A stretch of DNA of 64,000 nt from Rhodopseudomonas palustris (GTDB lineage: Bacteria; Pseudomonadota; Alphaproteobacteria; Rhizobiales; Xanthobacteraceae): assembly GCF_034479375.1 (NCBI RefSeq), contig NZ_CP140155.1, positions 310,001 to 374,000 of the forward strand, in the 5' to 3' direction. A model generated the notes under the pieces. That model saw only the letters and a program-made list of their open reading frames with translations. It ran no database searches and was not told the DNA's origin. This document shows, one piece after another, positions 45,249 to 56,569 of the stretch. Positions within the stretch are counted from its first letter, which is position 1, and every line of letters begins with the position of its first letter. Position numbers and translations under genes: made by a program.

Positions 45249-46226
45249 GTGAAGATCGACAAGACATTGGCGGCGTCCGTGGCGTTGCACGTTCTCGTGC
45301 TCGGCTGGGCCATGCTGTCGTTCTCGTCGAAGGCCTTCGAGCTCGAGCCGCAAGATACGGTCGCGGTCGACACCATCTCGGAGGATCAGCTCGCCAAGGT
45401 GATGGCCGGCATGCGCTCCGGCAAGAAGGAAAATCCCAAGCCGCTGGTCGAGAAGGTCGCCGAGGCCAAGCCGGTCGAGGACACCGTCGGCAAGATCAGC
45501 GAGAAGGCGCCGGTGATCACCGACACCTCGCCGCCGCCGCAGCCGAAGACCGAGGAAAAACCGGTCGAGAAGAAGCCCGATCCGCCGAAGCCGGTGGTGA
45601 AGGAAGAGCCGAAGAAAGAAGAGCCGAAGAAGGCCGAGAAGAAGCCGGAGCCGGCGAAGGAAGAAGCCAAGGAAGCCGAGAAGAAGCCGGAGCCGAAGGT
45701 CGATCCGATCGCCGAGGCGCTGAAGAAGGAAGAGAAGAAAAAGCCGCCGCCGAAGCCGGCCGAGGCCGCCGCCAAGCCACCGGAGCCGGTCAAGCCCAAG
45801 GCCGAGCGGGTGTTCGACCAGTCGAAGATCGCCGCCCTGCTCGACAAGCGCGATCCGACCCGGCAGGCGGTCGCCGGCGACGCGCTGAACTCGAACGCGG
45901 CGCTGGGGTTGTCGAAGGGCAGCGCGGCGAACAATTCCGCCACCTGGGGCGCGATGTTCCAGTCGCAGGTCGAGCGCTGCTGGAAAAAGCCCTATGGCGG
46001 CATCGAGGCGCAGCGCGCCGAAGCCGCCTTCGTGATCCGGCTGAAGCGCGACGGCACGCTGGAGTCGATGCCGCAGCCGGAGGGCCATCCGGCGACGCCC
46101 TATTTGCGCGTGTATCAGGAGAGCGCGCTGCGGGCGATCATCGAGTGCCAGCCCTACAAGCTGCCGCCGGCGTTCTTCGAGGAATGGAAATACTTCGCGC
46201 CCGTGTTCACCGACCGGCGGACCTGA
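45249..46226 (+). CDS. tolA: Tol-Pal system protein TolA
   Basis: Protein of 325 aa with GTG start 45249. One N-terminal TM helix (LAASVALHVLVLGWAMLSFS) is followed by a long Lys/Glu/Pro-rich domain (about 90-195) spanning the periplasm, richer in Pro than the Ala/Lys helix of enteric TolA, and a C-terminal domain (NSATWGAMFQSQVERCWKKP). Links TolQR to Pal and TolB. Confidence 0.92.
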   Translation: MKIDKTLAASVALHVLVLGWAMLSFSSKAFELEPQDTVAVDTISEDQLAKVMAGMRSGKKENPKPLVEKVAEAKPVEDTVGKISEKAPVITDTSPPPQPKTEEKPVEKKPDPPKPVVKEEPKKEEPKKAEKKPEPAKEEAKEAEKKPEPKVDPIAEALKKEEKKKPPPKPAEAAAKPPEPVKPKAERVFDQSKIAALLDKRDPTRQAVAGDALNSNAALGLSKGSAANNSATWGAMFQSQVERCWKKPYGGIEAQRAEAAFVIRLKRDGTLESMPQPEGHPATPYLRVYQESALRAIIECQPYKLPPAFFEEWKYFAPVFTDRRT

Positions 46227-46282
46227 TGCGAAGCTTGCTGACGATCGCCGGCGTTCCGCCACGCGCGACATCCGACTGACCG

Positions 46283-47632
46283 ATGGATTGCCCGAACATG
46301 CCGCTCAACTTGAACCGCAGACAGATCCTCCTCTCAGCCGCGACTGCCGCGGGCGCGCTGGCGCTCGGACCGGCGCGCGACGCGTTCGGCCAGGCCCGGG
46401 TGCAGATCACCGAGGGCAACGTCGCCCCGCTGCCGATCGCGATTCCGAATTTCGTCGCCGGCACGCCGTCGGACAACGAGGTCGGCAGCGGCGTCAGCCA
46501 GGTGATCACCAACAACCTCAAGCGCAGCGGCCTGTTCGCGCCGATCGACCAGGCCGCCTATGTCGAGAAGATCACCAACATCGACGTGCCGCCGCAGTTC
46601 AAGAGCTGGACCAGCATCAACGCCCAGGCGCTGGTCACCGGCCGGATGACGCGCCAGCCCGACGGGCGGCTCAAGGCCGAATTCCGGCTGTGGGACGTCG
46701 CCACCGGCCAGCAGCTCGCCGGCCAGCAATACTTCACCTCGCCGGAATATTGGCGCCGGATCGCCCACATCATCTCCGACCAGATCTACGAACGGCTCAC
46801 CGGCGAGAAGGGTTACTTCGACAGCCGCGTCGTGTTCATCGACGAGAGCGGTCCGGCGGACCGCCGCATCAAGCGGCTGGCGCTGATGGACCAGGACGGC
46901 GCCAATGTCCGCTATCTGACGCGCGGCAGCGATCTGGTGCTGACGCCGCGGTTCTCGCCGTCGACCCAGGAAATCACCTATATGGAGTTCGGGCAGGGCG
47001 ATCCGAAGGTGTACCTGTTCAACATCGAGACCGGGCAGCGCGAGACCGTCGGCAACTTCCCCGGCATGTCGTTTGCCCCGAGATTCTCGCCGGACGGCCA
47101 GCGCATCATCATGAGCCTGCAGCAGGGCGGCAATTCGAACCTGTTCGTCATGGACCTGCGCTCCAAGTCGACGACGCGGCTGACCGACACTCCGGCGATC
47201 GACACCTCGCCGTCCTATTCGCCGGACGCCGCCCGGATCTGCTTCGAATCCGATCGTGGCGGCAAGCCGCAGATCTACGTGATGCCGGCCAGCGGCGGCC
47301 AGGCGCAGCGGATCTCGTTCGGCGAGGGCAGCTACTCGACGCCTGTGTGGTCGCCGCGCGGCGACTACATCGCCTTCACCAAGCAGGGCGGCGGCCAGTT
47401 CGCGATCGGCATCATGAAGCCGGACGGCTCCGGCGAGCGGATTCTGACCTCGGGCTTCCACAACGAGGGGCCGACCTTCGCGCCGAACGGCCGGGTGCTG
47501 ATGTTCTTCCGCGATCCCGGCGGCAATGCCGGTCCGTCGCTGTTCACCGTCGACGTCTCCGGCCGCAACGAATTGCGGGTCCCGACGCCCGGCTACGCCT
47601 CCGACCCCGCCTGGTCGCCGCTGTTGTCGTAA
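46283..47632 (+). CDS. tolB: Tol-Pal system protein TolB
   Basis: Periplasmic protein of 449 aa. A Tat-like signal ([20 protein letters not shown]) leads into the TolB N-domain ([20 protein letters not shown]) and a beta-propeller with repeated PRFSP/PSYSPD-type blades ([60 protein letters not shown]). ATG 46298 (MPLNLNRRQ) is an equally good start. Binds Pal and outer-membrane partners. Confidence 0.95.
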   Translation: MDCPNMPLNLNRRQILLSAATAAGALALGPARDAFGQARVQITEGNVAPLPIAIPNFVAGTPSDNEVGSGVSQVITNNLKRSGLFAPIDQAAYVEKITNIDVPPQFKSWTSINAQALVTGRMTRQPDGRLKAEFRLWDVATGQQLAGQQYFTSPEYWRRIAHIISDQIYERLTGEKGYFDSRVVFIDESGPADRRIKRLALMDQDGANVRYLTRGSDLVLTPRFSPSTQEITYMEFGQGDPKVYLFNIETGQRETVGNFPGMSFAPRFSPDGQRIIMSLQQGGNSNLFVMDLRSKSTTRLTDTPAIDTSPSYSPDAARICFESDRGGKPQIYVMPASGGQAQRISFGEGSYSTPVWSPRGDYIAFTKQGGGQFAIGIMKPDGSGERILTSGFHNEGPTFAPNGRVLMFFRDPGGNAGPSLFTVDVSGRNELRVPTPGYASDPAWSPLLS

Positions 47633-47810
47633 ATCGTTAAGTTTCTCTTGGCGATCTGCCGGCGGCCGTTTCGGTCGCAGGCAGCCTGCGCGTAACGCGC
47701 TAAGAAGCCGAAGATATTTCCGGTCTCGACGAGTCCGGTAACGACTCGCTAATCATCTTCACTCAGAAAGAGTTCATCTGCTCGGGATATAACGGGGCTG
47801 AAAGGACCGC

Positions 47811-50153
47811 TTGCGCCTGATGCAGCTCGCCAATCAAAAACGAGACGCCGATCACGAGATGTCGCCGGCGATTCACGCCGGGCTGGTCGACTCGCTGTTC
47901 ATGAATCCGGCGCCGATGATCATCGGCGCGTTCGGGCCCGGAATCGCGGCCTCCGTGATCGGCTTCGTCACCGGCAATATCTGGAACTGGCTCTTCGTTC
48001 CCCTGTTCGTTCTGGTCGGCATCGCGCGCGCATGGCAGATGCACCGCTACCGAAAGCGGAACGCACCCCTTTCTCAGCACGATGCCGATGTCTGGGAGCA
48101 GCGATATCGCCTGGGCGCGATCAGCCACGGCATTGCGCTCGGCCTGTGGTCGTTGGTCGTCCTGTTGGACATCCACGACACCGGCGCGCACATGCTCTGC
48201 ATCACCACCGTCGTGGCCTACACGTCGGCGGGCGTCGGCCGTACCTTCGGACGGCCCAAGATATTTCATCTGCAGGTCTTGTTGAGCTGCGGACCGTTGA
48301 TCCTGGCGATGATCACGGTGGGCGGCATCTATTATCTGGCGCTGGCTCTGCTCAGCACGGTGTTCTTCATCGCCATCAGGCATGTGACGTCGAGCCTGCA
48401 GCGGATCTATCTCGACGCCTGGATCGGGCGGGAGCGCGAGGCGGCGCTGGCTCACCAGTTCGATACGGCGCTGAACAACATGCCGCACGGCCTGTGCATG
48501 TTCCAGGCGGACGGGCGGCTCGCCGTCATGAACAACCGCTTCGCCGAGATGATGAGACTCGGCAAGGCGCTCGCCGACGGCTCGCCGAGCGCGACCGAGA
48601 TCGTCGCGTCCTGCGTGACGGTGGGCGCCATCTCGGCCTCGAGCGGCCGCCTGATCCTGTCCGAGATCGACAACTCGCTGGCCGGCGAGATCGTCACCGT
48701 CGGCGACGAGCCCGCGCCGCGCTCGTTGTCCTGGACGTTCCAGCCGATGCCCGGCGGCGGCACCGTGGTGCTGGTCGAGGACATCACCGAACGCCGCAAC
48801 GCCGAAGCGCGCATCGTGCATCTGGCGCGCTACGACGAACTCACCACTTTGCCGAACAGGGTGCAGTTCCGCGACGAAATCGAACGGATTCTCTCGATCG
48901 AGCACGGCCACGGCAAGACCCGGCTGTCGGCTCTGTTGTTCATCGACCTCGATCAGTTCAAGCAGGTCAACGACACCCTCGGCCACCCGCTCGGAGACCG
49001 GCTGCTGTGCGCGGTCGCCGACCGGCTGCGCGACATGCTTCGTCCCGAAGATTTCGTGGCGCGGTTCGGCGGCGACGAGTTCGTGGTGTTCCAGCAGAAC
49101 ATCCGGTCCAACGAGGACGCCGCGGTGCTGGCGCGGCGGATCGTCGATCGTCTCAGCGACCGCTATCTGATCGACCATCACGTCGTCGAGATCGGCGCCT
49201 CGATCGGCATCGCGACGACGTCGCCGGGCATTCGCGCCGACATCCTGCTGAAGAACGCCGACATGGCGCTGTATCGCGCCAAGGCCGACGGCCGCGGCAC
49301 CTTCTGCTTCTTCCGCGAAGAGATGGCGCACACCGTCGAGGCGCGCCGTATCCTCGAGCTCGATCTGCGCAAGGCGCTCGCCAACGAGGAATTCGAGCTC
49401 TACTACCAGCCGCTGGTCAATCTGAAGACCGGCCGGATCACGACGTGCGAAGCGCTGCTGCGCTGGAATCATCCGGTGCGCGGCACCGTGTCGCCGATCG
49501 ACATCATTCCGGTGGCGGAAGATATGGGCCTGATCGTCGATCTCGGCCGCTGGATCCTGCGCAAGGCCTGCATGGAGTGCATGATGTGGCCGCAGCAGGT
49601 CAGCGTGGCCGTCAACTTCTCGTCGCAGCAATTCCATCAGCGCGACATTCTCAACGAGGTGCGCTACGCGCTCGAGGTGTCCGGCCTGCCGGCCAGCCGA
49701 CTCGAAATCGAGATCACCGAATCGTCGTTGCTGCGCAATACGCAGTTCACCCACGACGCGCTCGCGCAGTTGCATGCCGAGGGCGTGCGGATCGCGCTCG
49801 ACGACTTCGGCACGGGCTATTCGAGCCTGAGCTATCTGCACACGTTCCCATTGCAGAAGGTCAAGATCGACCGATCCTTCCTCGAGGGAATCGATAGCGA
49901 CCGGCCGCTCACGCTGCTGCGTGGCGTGGCGCGGCTGAGCGCCGACCTCGGAATGTCCGTGGTCGTCGAGGGCATCGAGACCAACGAACAACTCGAACTG
50001 ATCAGCGCCGACGGGACGGTCACCGAAGCGCAGGGCTATTTGTTCAGCCGGCCGGTTCCTGCAGCGCGCGTCCGGAAACTTCTGACGGCCTCGCATGGCC
50101 AGCGTCAGAAGGACGGCAAGGTCCTCTCAATTCCTCTCCGCTCCATCGCCTGA
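47811..50153 (+). CDS. membrane GGDEF-EAL c-di-GMP signalling protein
   Basis: Protein of 780 aa from TTG 47811 (AAAGGA just upstream); ATG 47820 is an alternative. Order: about six TM helices (35-190), a PAS-like sensor (about 213-330, FDTALNNMPHGLCMFQADGR), GGDEF domain with intact GGDEF (420-424) and an RxxD I-site (R411-D414) five residues before it, and EAL domain with E547-A-L and DDFGTGYSS (from 664). Both active sites look intact, so it may make and degrade c-di-GMP. It lies between tolB and the acyl-synthase gene. Confidence 0.92.
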   Translation: MRLMQLANQKRDADHEMSPAIHAGLVDSLFMNPAPMIIGAFGPGIAASVIGFVTGNIWNWLFVPLFVLVGIARAWQMHRYRKRNAPLSQHDADVWEQRYRLGAISHGIALGLWSLVVLLDIHDTGAHMLCITTVVAYTSAGVGRTFGRPKIFHLQVLLSCGPLILAMITVGGIYYLALALLSTVFFIAIRHVTSSLQRIYLDAWIGREREAALAHQFDTALNNMPHGLCMFQADGRLAVMNNRFAEMMRLGKALADGSPSATEIVASCVTVGAISASSGRLILSEIDNSLAGEIVTVGDEPAPRSLSWTFQPMPGGGTVVLVEDITERRNAEARIVHLARYDELTTLPNRVQFRDEIERILSIEHGHGKTRLSALLFIDLDQFKQVNDTLGHPLGDRLLCAVADRLRDMLRPEDFVARFGGDEFVVFQQNIRSNEDAAVLARRIVDRLSDRYLIDHHVVEIGASIGIATTSPGIRADILLKNADMALYRAKADGRGTFCFFREEMAHTVEARRILELDLRKALANEEFELYYQPLVNLKTGRITTCEALLRWNHPVRGTVSPIDIIPVAEDMGLIVDLGRWILRKACMECMMWPQQVSVAVNFSSQQFHQRDILNEVRYALEVSGLPASRLEIEITESSLLRNTQFTHDALAQLHAEGVRIALDDFGTGYSSLSYLHTFPLQKVKIDRSFLEGIDSDRPLTLLRGVARLSADLGMSVVVEGIETNEQLELISADGTVTEAQGYLFSRPVPAARVRKLLTASHGQRQKDGKVLSIPLRSIA

Positions 50154-50240
50154 CCACAGCCGCGGCGCGCTCTGCCTCAATACAACCTCAGATTTCGCAG
50201 AGATGATTAACCCTAACGTTTCAAATGCTTTGCTTCATCG

Positions 50241-50255
50241 TTAAGGGTTCGTTAA
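50241..50255 (+). promoter_or_regulatory. CtrA-type box TTAA-N7-TTAA
   Basis: TTAA-GGGTTCG-TTAA matches the full CtrA consensus exactly, 48 bp before the FeeM-like start at 50304. Best of the CtrA-like sites in this window. Confidence 0.6.
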
Positions 50256-50303
50256 CGTTCGCTTATACGATCTTGCGTGCGGTTTTGGGGTAGGGGAACA
50301 GAC

Positions 50304-51044
50304 ATGGATGCCGCCCGGCAGGAACAGCAGGAGGGCCGCGTTGCCGTCCGCCGACGTGAACTGCTCGACAAGGTCGAGTACCGGCTCGCCGAGACGGAAG
50401 CCGAGCGAGCCGCGATCTACCGGCTGCGTTACCGCGCCTATCTGAAAGAGGGGGCGATCGAGCCCAATCCCCTCGGCATCGTCTCCGACCGTTACGACAA
50501 CTTGCCGAACTCGTGGATATTCGGGATTTTCTTCGAGGGAGAACTGACCAGTTCTCTGAGAATCACCGTGGCTTCGCTGGAGAATCAGGATTGCCCGTCG
50601 ATGGACGTGTTTCCGGATCTGCTCGAGCCGTGGCTGGCGAGTGGCAAGGTGATCGTCGATCCGACCCGGTTCGTGTCGGATCCTGACCGAACCAATCGTG
50701 TGCCTGAACTCGCTTATCTGACGTTGCGTCTGGCCTACGTGGCCTGCGAGCACTTTCATGCCGACATCGGTCTGGCATCGGTGCGCGCCGAGCATCAGGC
50801 GTTCTATCGCCGTGTCTTCATGAACGCGGTCTGCCCGCCGCGGGTGTATCCGGGCCTGAAGAAGCCGATCGGGCTGATGGAGATCGATTTCCCCGCCAAG
50901 CATATGAAAGTGTTCGCGCGCTATCCTTTTTTGCGCTCGACAGCGTTCGAACGGCACAAGCTGTTCACGCGGACGACGGCCCGACCGGCGTCGCTCCGGC
51001 TCGCAGAGCCTTCGCTCGCAACCAGCGACCACGAGCACATCTAG
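50304..51044 (+). CDS. FeeM-like N-acyl amino acid synthase / GNAT-fold protein
   Basis: Protein of 246 aa from ATG 50304 with GGGGA upstream. The pattern IYRLRYRAYLKEGAIEPNPL, SWIFGIFFEGELTSSLRITV, VIVDPTRFVSDPDRTNRVPE and LRLAYVACEHFHADIGLASV fits the N-acyl amino acid synthase (FeeM) / autoinducer-synthase-like branch of the GNAT fold. Members transfer acyl chains from acyl-ACP to an amino group. The product is unknown. A perfect CtrA-type box precedes it, and a GGDEF-EAL gene lies just upstream. Confidence 0.72.
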   Translation: MDAARQEQQEGRVAVRRRELLDKVEYRLAETEAERAAIYRLRYRAYLKEGAIEPNPLGIVSDRYDNLPNSWIFGIFFEGELTSSLRITVASLENQDCPSMDVFPDLLEPWLASGKVIVDPTRFVSDPDRTNRVPELAYLTLRLAYVACEHFHADIGLASVRAEHQAFYRRVFMNAVCPPRVYPGLKKPIGLMEIDFPAKHMKVFARYPFLRSTAFERHKLFTRTTARPASLRLAEPSLATSDHEHI

Positions 51045-51098
51045 AACCGTTCTGTCCCTGATGGAATCCGCACTGGCGTTCCGGGGCACTCACCACAG

Positions 51099-51211
51099 GC
51101 ACAACCTCATGGTGAGGAGGCGCGAAGCGCCGTCTCGAACCATGCGCCACGGGCCCTGCGTCGCCGCATCCTTCGAGACGCCCGGCTTCGCCGGGCTCCT
51201 CAGGATGAGGA
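51099..51211. repeat. 113-bp interspersed repeat, copy 2
   Basis: Same orientation as 25181-25293, with 2 mismatches over 113 bp. It lies 54 bp after the FeeM-like gene in a 518-bp noncoding gap (51045-51562). The rest of the gap holds two TTAACCAT octamers and no credible gene. Confidence 0.85.
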
Positions 51212-51419
51212 GTCCGTGCATCTGGCAACGGCCATATCGCTTCAACAATCGATGAAGTGCTCTAGAACCTGTTTCGGTCGCCCGGAGCTCGTTCTGCCGG
51301 TCCGGCGCGGAAGGGGCCGGCCGGTGCGGGATGTAAGTCGGTCCAGTGATGCGCCGAGCTGTCGCGCGCTCCCGATCTGCGGACGCCGCCCTTCACCGTC
51401 ACGCCACATTTACACCCCA

Positions 51420-51510
51420 TTAACCATTGCGATTGCTTTTCGCCGATCGGGGGCTTTTGATCGGAGCCGGCAAGGTCTCGTCAAGGTTGACGGAACGTTC
51501 GCTTAACCAT
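51420..51510 (+). promoter_or_regulatory. two TTAACCAT octamers upstream of pal
   Basis: TTAACCAT occurs exactly at 51420-51427 and 51503-51510, 143 and 60 bp before the pal start. It is the CtrA half-site motif known from Caulobacter and is improbable twice by chance in such GC-rich DNA. Function is inferred. Confidence 0.4.
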
Positions 51511-51562
51511 CGCCCTGTAGACCGGATGACAGTCCGAATATCGCGAGCGTGGAGGCTCCGGA

Positions 51563-52060
51563 ATGAAACATCAGAAGCGAATCCTCCAGGGATTGAAGCT
51601 GGCCGCGGTGCTCGCGGTGGCCCTGTCGATGGGGGCTTGCGCCAATAACAAGACCGGTCTCGGTGCCGACGGCGCGATGGCCAACGCGGCGACCCCGGGC
51701 AGCCAGCAGGATTTCGTGGTCAATGTCGGCGATCGCGTGTTCTTCGAAAGCGATCAGACCGAACTGTCGCCGCAGGCGGTGGCAACGCTCGAAAAGCAGG
51801 CGCAGTGGCTGCAGAGCTACAACCGTTACTCGTTCACCATCGAGGGCCATGCCGACGAGCGTGGCACCCGCGAATACAACATCGCGCTGGGCGCGCGCCG
51901 TGCGCAGTCGGTCCGCAACTATCTCGCCTCGCGGGGGATCGATCCGTCGCGCATGCGGACCATCTCCTACGGCAAGGAACGTCCGGTCGCGGTCTGCAAC
52001 GACATCTCGTGCTGGTCGCAGAATCGCCGCGCGGTCACCGTGCTGAACGCCGGCGCCTGA
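51563..52060 (+). CDS. pal: peptidoglycan-associated lipoprotein Pal
   Basis: Outer-membrane lipoprotein of 165 aa. The lipobox is LSMGAC. The OmpA-type domain binds meso-DAP peptidoglycan (VFFESDQTELSPQAVATLEK, FTIEGHADERGTREYNIALG, RAQSVRNYLASRGIDPSRMR, SYGKERPVAVC). Two Cys (AVCNDISCW) near the end are as in many alphaproteobacterial Pal proteins. Works with TolB in cell constriction. Separated from tolQRAB by 3.9 kb. Confidence 0.96.
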   Translation: MKHQKRILQGLKLAAVLAVALSMGACANNKTGLGADGAMANAATPGSQQDFVVNVGDRVFFESDQTELSPQAVATLEKQAQWLQSYNRYSFTIEGHADERGTREYNIALGARRAQSVRNYLASRGIDPSRMRTISYGKERPVAVCNDISCWSQNRRAVTVLNAGA

Positions 52061-52086
52061 ACGCGCTCCGGTTCGATGTGAGGGAG

Positions 52087-52104
52087 CGGCGCCTTCGGGC
52101 GCCG
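52087..52104 (+). terminator. hairpin between pal and cpoB
   Basis: CGGCGCC-TTCG-GGCGCCG with a stable UUCG-type loop, followed by a weak T-rich stretch (TTGCTGTTT). It may be a partial terminator or an mRNA-stabilising stem that sets the pal to cpoB ratio. Confidence 0.45.
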
Positions 52105-52228
52105 TTGCTGTTTGGATCCCTTGGCCGGCTGCGACCGTCGGCCATCGCTCCAGTCACATTTTTGGCGTAGTCCGGCGATCAATCCGGCGCTACTAATCTG
52201 GCGCGCCATCCCCAACCGTCGGGCCCCC

Positions 52229-53221
52229 ATGTCGAGCATTCCTGCCCTCTCTGCGCGCAGCCTCGCGATCGTCGCGATGCTCGCTTTCGCCGCTCCCGCG
52301 CTGGCCCAGCAATATGGCGGCGAGGTCGACCCGGAAATCCGCGTCCAGCAGCTCGAGGAGCGGCTGCGAACGCTGACCGGGCAGAACGAGGAACTGCAAT
52401 ACCGCAACCGTCGGCTCGAAGAGCAGGTCCGGCAATTGCAGGGCAACGCCGGCGCGCAGCCGGGCGGGCCGGGCAACGTCGCCCCTCCGGCGGCCGCCGC
52501 GCAGCAACCGCCGGTCTACGGCCAGCCGCCGCAGCAGGCGCCGGTCTATGGTCAGCAGCCGCAGGCGCCGATCGTGCAGGACCAGGCGGTGGCGCCTCCG
52601 GCGACAGGCCGCCGCCGTGGCGATGCGTTCGATCCGAGCCAGAATCCGGCGGCGCCCGGCGTCCCGCGTGCGCTCGGTGGCGGACAATTGCCGATCCCGG
52701 CCGAGCAGGGTGGGGTGGCGGGCGCGCCGCTCGACCTGTCGAACAATCCCGGCGGTCGCTATCCCGACGCCGGCGCGCCGCCGCAGCAGGCGCCGCGCGC
52801 GACGGGCGGGGCGGGATTGACCACGCTGCCGCCGTCGGCCAGCCCACGCGACGAGTTCGATCTCGGCATCGGCTACATGCAGCGCCGCGACTACGCGCTC
52901 GCCGAGGAGACGATGCGCAACTTCGCGAGCAAATATCCCAACGACGCGCTGACGCCGGATTCGCAATACTGGCTGGGCGAGAGCTTCTTCCAGCGCCAGA
53001 TGTATCGCGACGCGGCGGAAGCCTTCCTTGCGGTCACCAGCAAATACGAGAAGTCGGCGAAGGCGCCCGATGCGCTGCTGCGGCTCGGCCAGTCGCTGTC
53101 GGCGCTGAAGGAAAAGGAAGCCGCCTGCGCCGCGCTGGGCGAGATCGGCCGCAAATATCCGAAGGCGTCGGCCGGCGTGAAGAAGGCAGTCGACGCCGAG
53201 CAGAAGAAGCTCAAGTGCTAG
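52229..53221 (+). CDS. cpoB: Tol-Pal coordinator CpoB (YbgF)
   Basis: Periplasmic protein of 330 aa from ATG 52229. Signal peptide ending APALA; coiled coil about 30-72 (RVQQLEERLRTLTGQNEELQ, YRNRRLEEQVRQLQ); a Pro/Gln/Gly-rich linker (about 75-205); C-terminal TPR repeats (DEFDLGIGYMQRRDYALAEE, QYWLGESFFQRQMYRDAAEA). This is the standard CpoB layout with an extended linker. It links Tol function to peptidoglycan synthesis at division. Confidence 0.92.
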   Translation: MSSIPALSARSLAIVAMLAFAAPALAQQYGGEVDPEIRVQQLEERLRTLTGQNEELQYRNRRLEEQVRQLQGNAGAQPGGPGNVAPPAAAAQQPPVYGQPPQQAPVYGQQPQAPIVQDQAVAPPATGRRRGDAFDPSQNPAAPGVPRALGGGQLPIPAEQGGVAGAPLDLSNNPGGRYPDAGAPPQQAPRATGGAGLTTLPPSASPRDEFDLGIGYMQRRDYALAEETMRNFASKYPNDALTPDSQYWLGESFFQRQMYRDAAEAFLAVTSKYEKSAKAPDALLRLGQSLSALKEKEAACAALGEIGRKYPKASAGVKKAVDAEQKKLKC

Positions 53222-53274
53222 GCTGACGAGAGCCCCGGCCGAGCCGGTGCCAATCGCCAGGGATCGAGCCGCTG

Positions 53275-54315
53275 ATGTCCGGCAATGACGAAGCGCCGAT
53301 TTCGGCGCGCGAGGCTTCTGATCTGTTCGCCGACTGGAAGGCGGTCCCCGCGATCGTGCTCGCGGTGTCCGGCGGTCCGGATTCGCTGGCGCTGATGTGG
53401 CTCGCCGCGCGCTGGCGCAAGGCGCGTAAGCGCGGGCCCGCGCTGTTCGTCGTCACCATCGACCACGGCCTGCGGCCGGAAGCGGCCCGCGAGGCGCGGT
53501 CGGTCAAGCAGCTCGCCCGCAAGCTCGATCTGCCGCACCGGACGCTGCGCTGGACCGGCGACAAGCCGAACACGGGATTGCCGGCGGCCGCGCGCGCGGC
53601 GCGCTATCGGCTGCTGGCCAAGGTGGCGAAGGCGGTCGGCGCCGCGCATATCATGACCGCGCACACCCGCGACGATCAGGCCGAGACCGTGCTGATGCGG
53701 CTGTCCCGCGGCAGCGGCATCGCCGGCCTGGCCGCGATGCCGCGCGAGACGGTGCGCGACGGTGCGGTGCTGGTCCGTCCGTTGCTGGACGTGCCGAAAC
53801 GGCGCCTCGTTGCGACGCTCGACAGGGCGAAGATCGGATTTGCGATCGACCCGAGCAATGCCGATCCCCGGTTCACCCGCCCCCGTCTGCGCGAACTGAT
53901 GCCGCTGCTGGCCGCCGAGGGATGCGATTCGCGCAATCTGGCGCGGCTGGCCGCCCGCGCCGCCCGCGCCGAGGCCGCGCTGGAGCTGCTGGTCGATGGC
54001 GCGGAGCGGTTCCTGGCGATGCGCAGCGCGGATCACCCGCCGCAGAGCTTCGACGCCTCGGTATTTTACGCACTCGCCGCGGAAATCCGGATTCGGTTGT
54101 TGCTACGTGCGATCGGCCGCGCCGGCCGGGAAGGCCGGCCTGAACTCGGCAAGGTCGAGGCATTGGCCGCTGCGCTTCAATCGGCCGCCGCCAGGCCGGC
54201 CCCGAAACCGGGGCAAATCAAGCTGAAACAAACGCTTGCCGGGGCCGTAATCACTTTGACACCAGTTTGCCTGAAGTTTGCCGCAGCGCCGATGCGGCGG
54301 CGGAAGACGGGCTGA
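53275..54315 (+). CDS. tilS: tRNA(Ile)-lysidine synthetase
   Basis: Protein of 346 aa. PP-loop SGGPDS at 32-37, then DHGLRPEAAREA, AHTRDDQAETVLMRLSRGSG and FTRPRLRELMPLL. TilS attaches lysine to C34 of tRNA-Ile(CAU), changing its codon from AUG to AUA. It has a short C-terminal region typical of alphaproteobacteria. The order cpoB-tilS-ftsH is common in this group. Confidence 0.95.
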   Translation: MSGNDEAPISAREASDLFADWKAVPAIVLAVSGGPDSLALMWLAARWRKARKRGPALFVVTIDHGLRPEAAREARSVKQLARKLDLPHRTLRWTGDKPNTGLPAAARAARYRLLAKVAKAVGAAHIMTAHTRDDQAETVLMRLSRGSGIAGLAAMPRETVRDGAVLVRPLLDVPKRRLVATLDRAKIGFAIDPSNADPRFTRPRLRELMPLLAAEGCDSRNLARLAARAARAEAALELLVDGAERFLAMRSADHPPQSFDASVFYALAAEIRIRLLLRAIGRAGREGRPELGKVEALAAALQSAAARPAPKPGQIKLKQTLAGAVITLTPVCLKFAAAPMRRRKTG

Positions 54316-54525
54316 CCCGCTCGCATCCGCGTTCCGACGGCTCCGACAGCGGCCGAACTCTCCGTGATTTGAGCCTTCGGAAGGCCGAAATGCGCTAAAT
54401 AGTCCTGAACGGTTCTCTTGGCAGGCGGCCGTGTGACACCTAGATTGTGGATTGGCCGGTCCGAGGACAGTCTCGCGGCACCCGGGCTAAAGGATCGCGA
54501 TCCGCGCGACCGATAAGGAAGATCG

Positions 54526-56442
<1,917 letters not shown>

Positions 56443-56468
56443 TCGCCGGGCGACTGGTCGAGTTGAAA

Positions 56469-56492
56469 CGCGGCCCTGACGGGCCGCGTTTT
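56469..56492 (+). terminator. terminator after ftsH
   Basis: CGCGGCCC-TGAC-GGGCCGCG (8-bp perfect stem) followed by TTTT, 27 bp after the ftsH stop. Confidence 0.88.
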
Positions 56493-56569
56493 CGTATCGA
56501 CGTGTTGACAAAGGACAATTCCGCCCGGATAGGGCTGTGCTGTTGTGCAGACCCAGCGCGGAGCACGCG

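Noticed and set aside
47763..50096. Minus-strand frame of 777 codons
   Set aside because: Shadow of the GGDEF-EAL gene; no recognisable domain.
51216..51506. Plus-strand ORF of 96 codons before pal
   Set aside because: It crosses the TTAACCAT sites and has no recognisable content.
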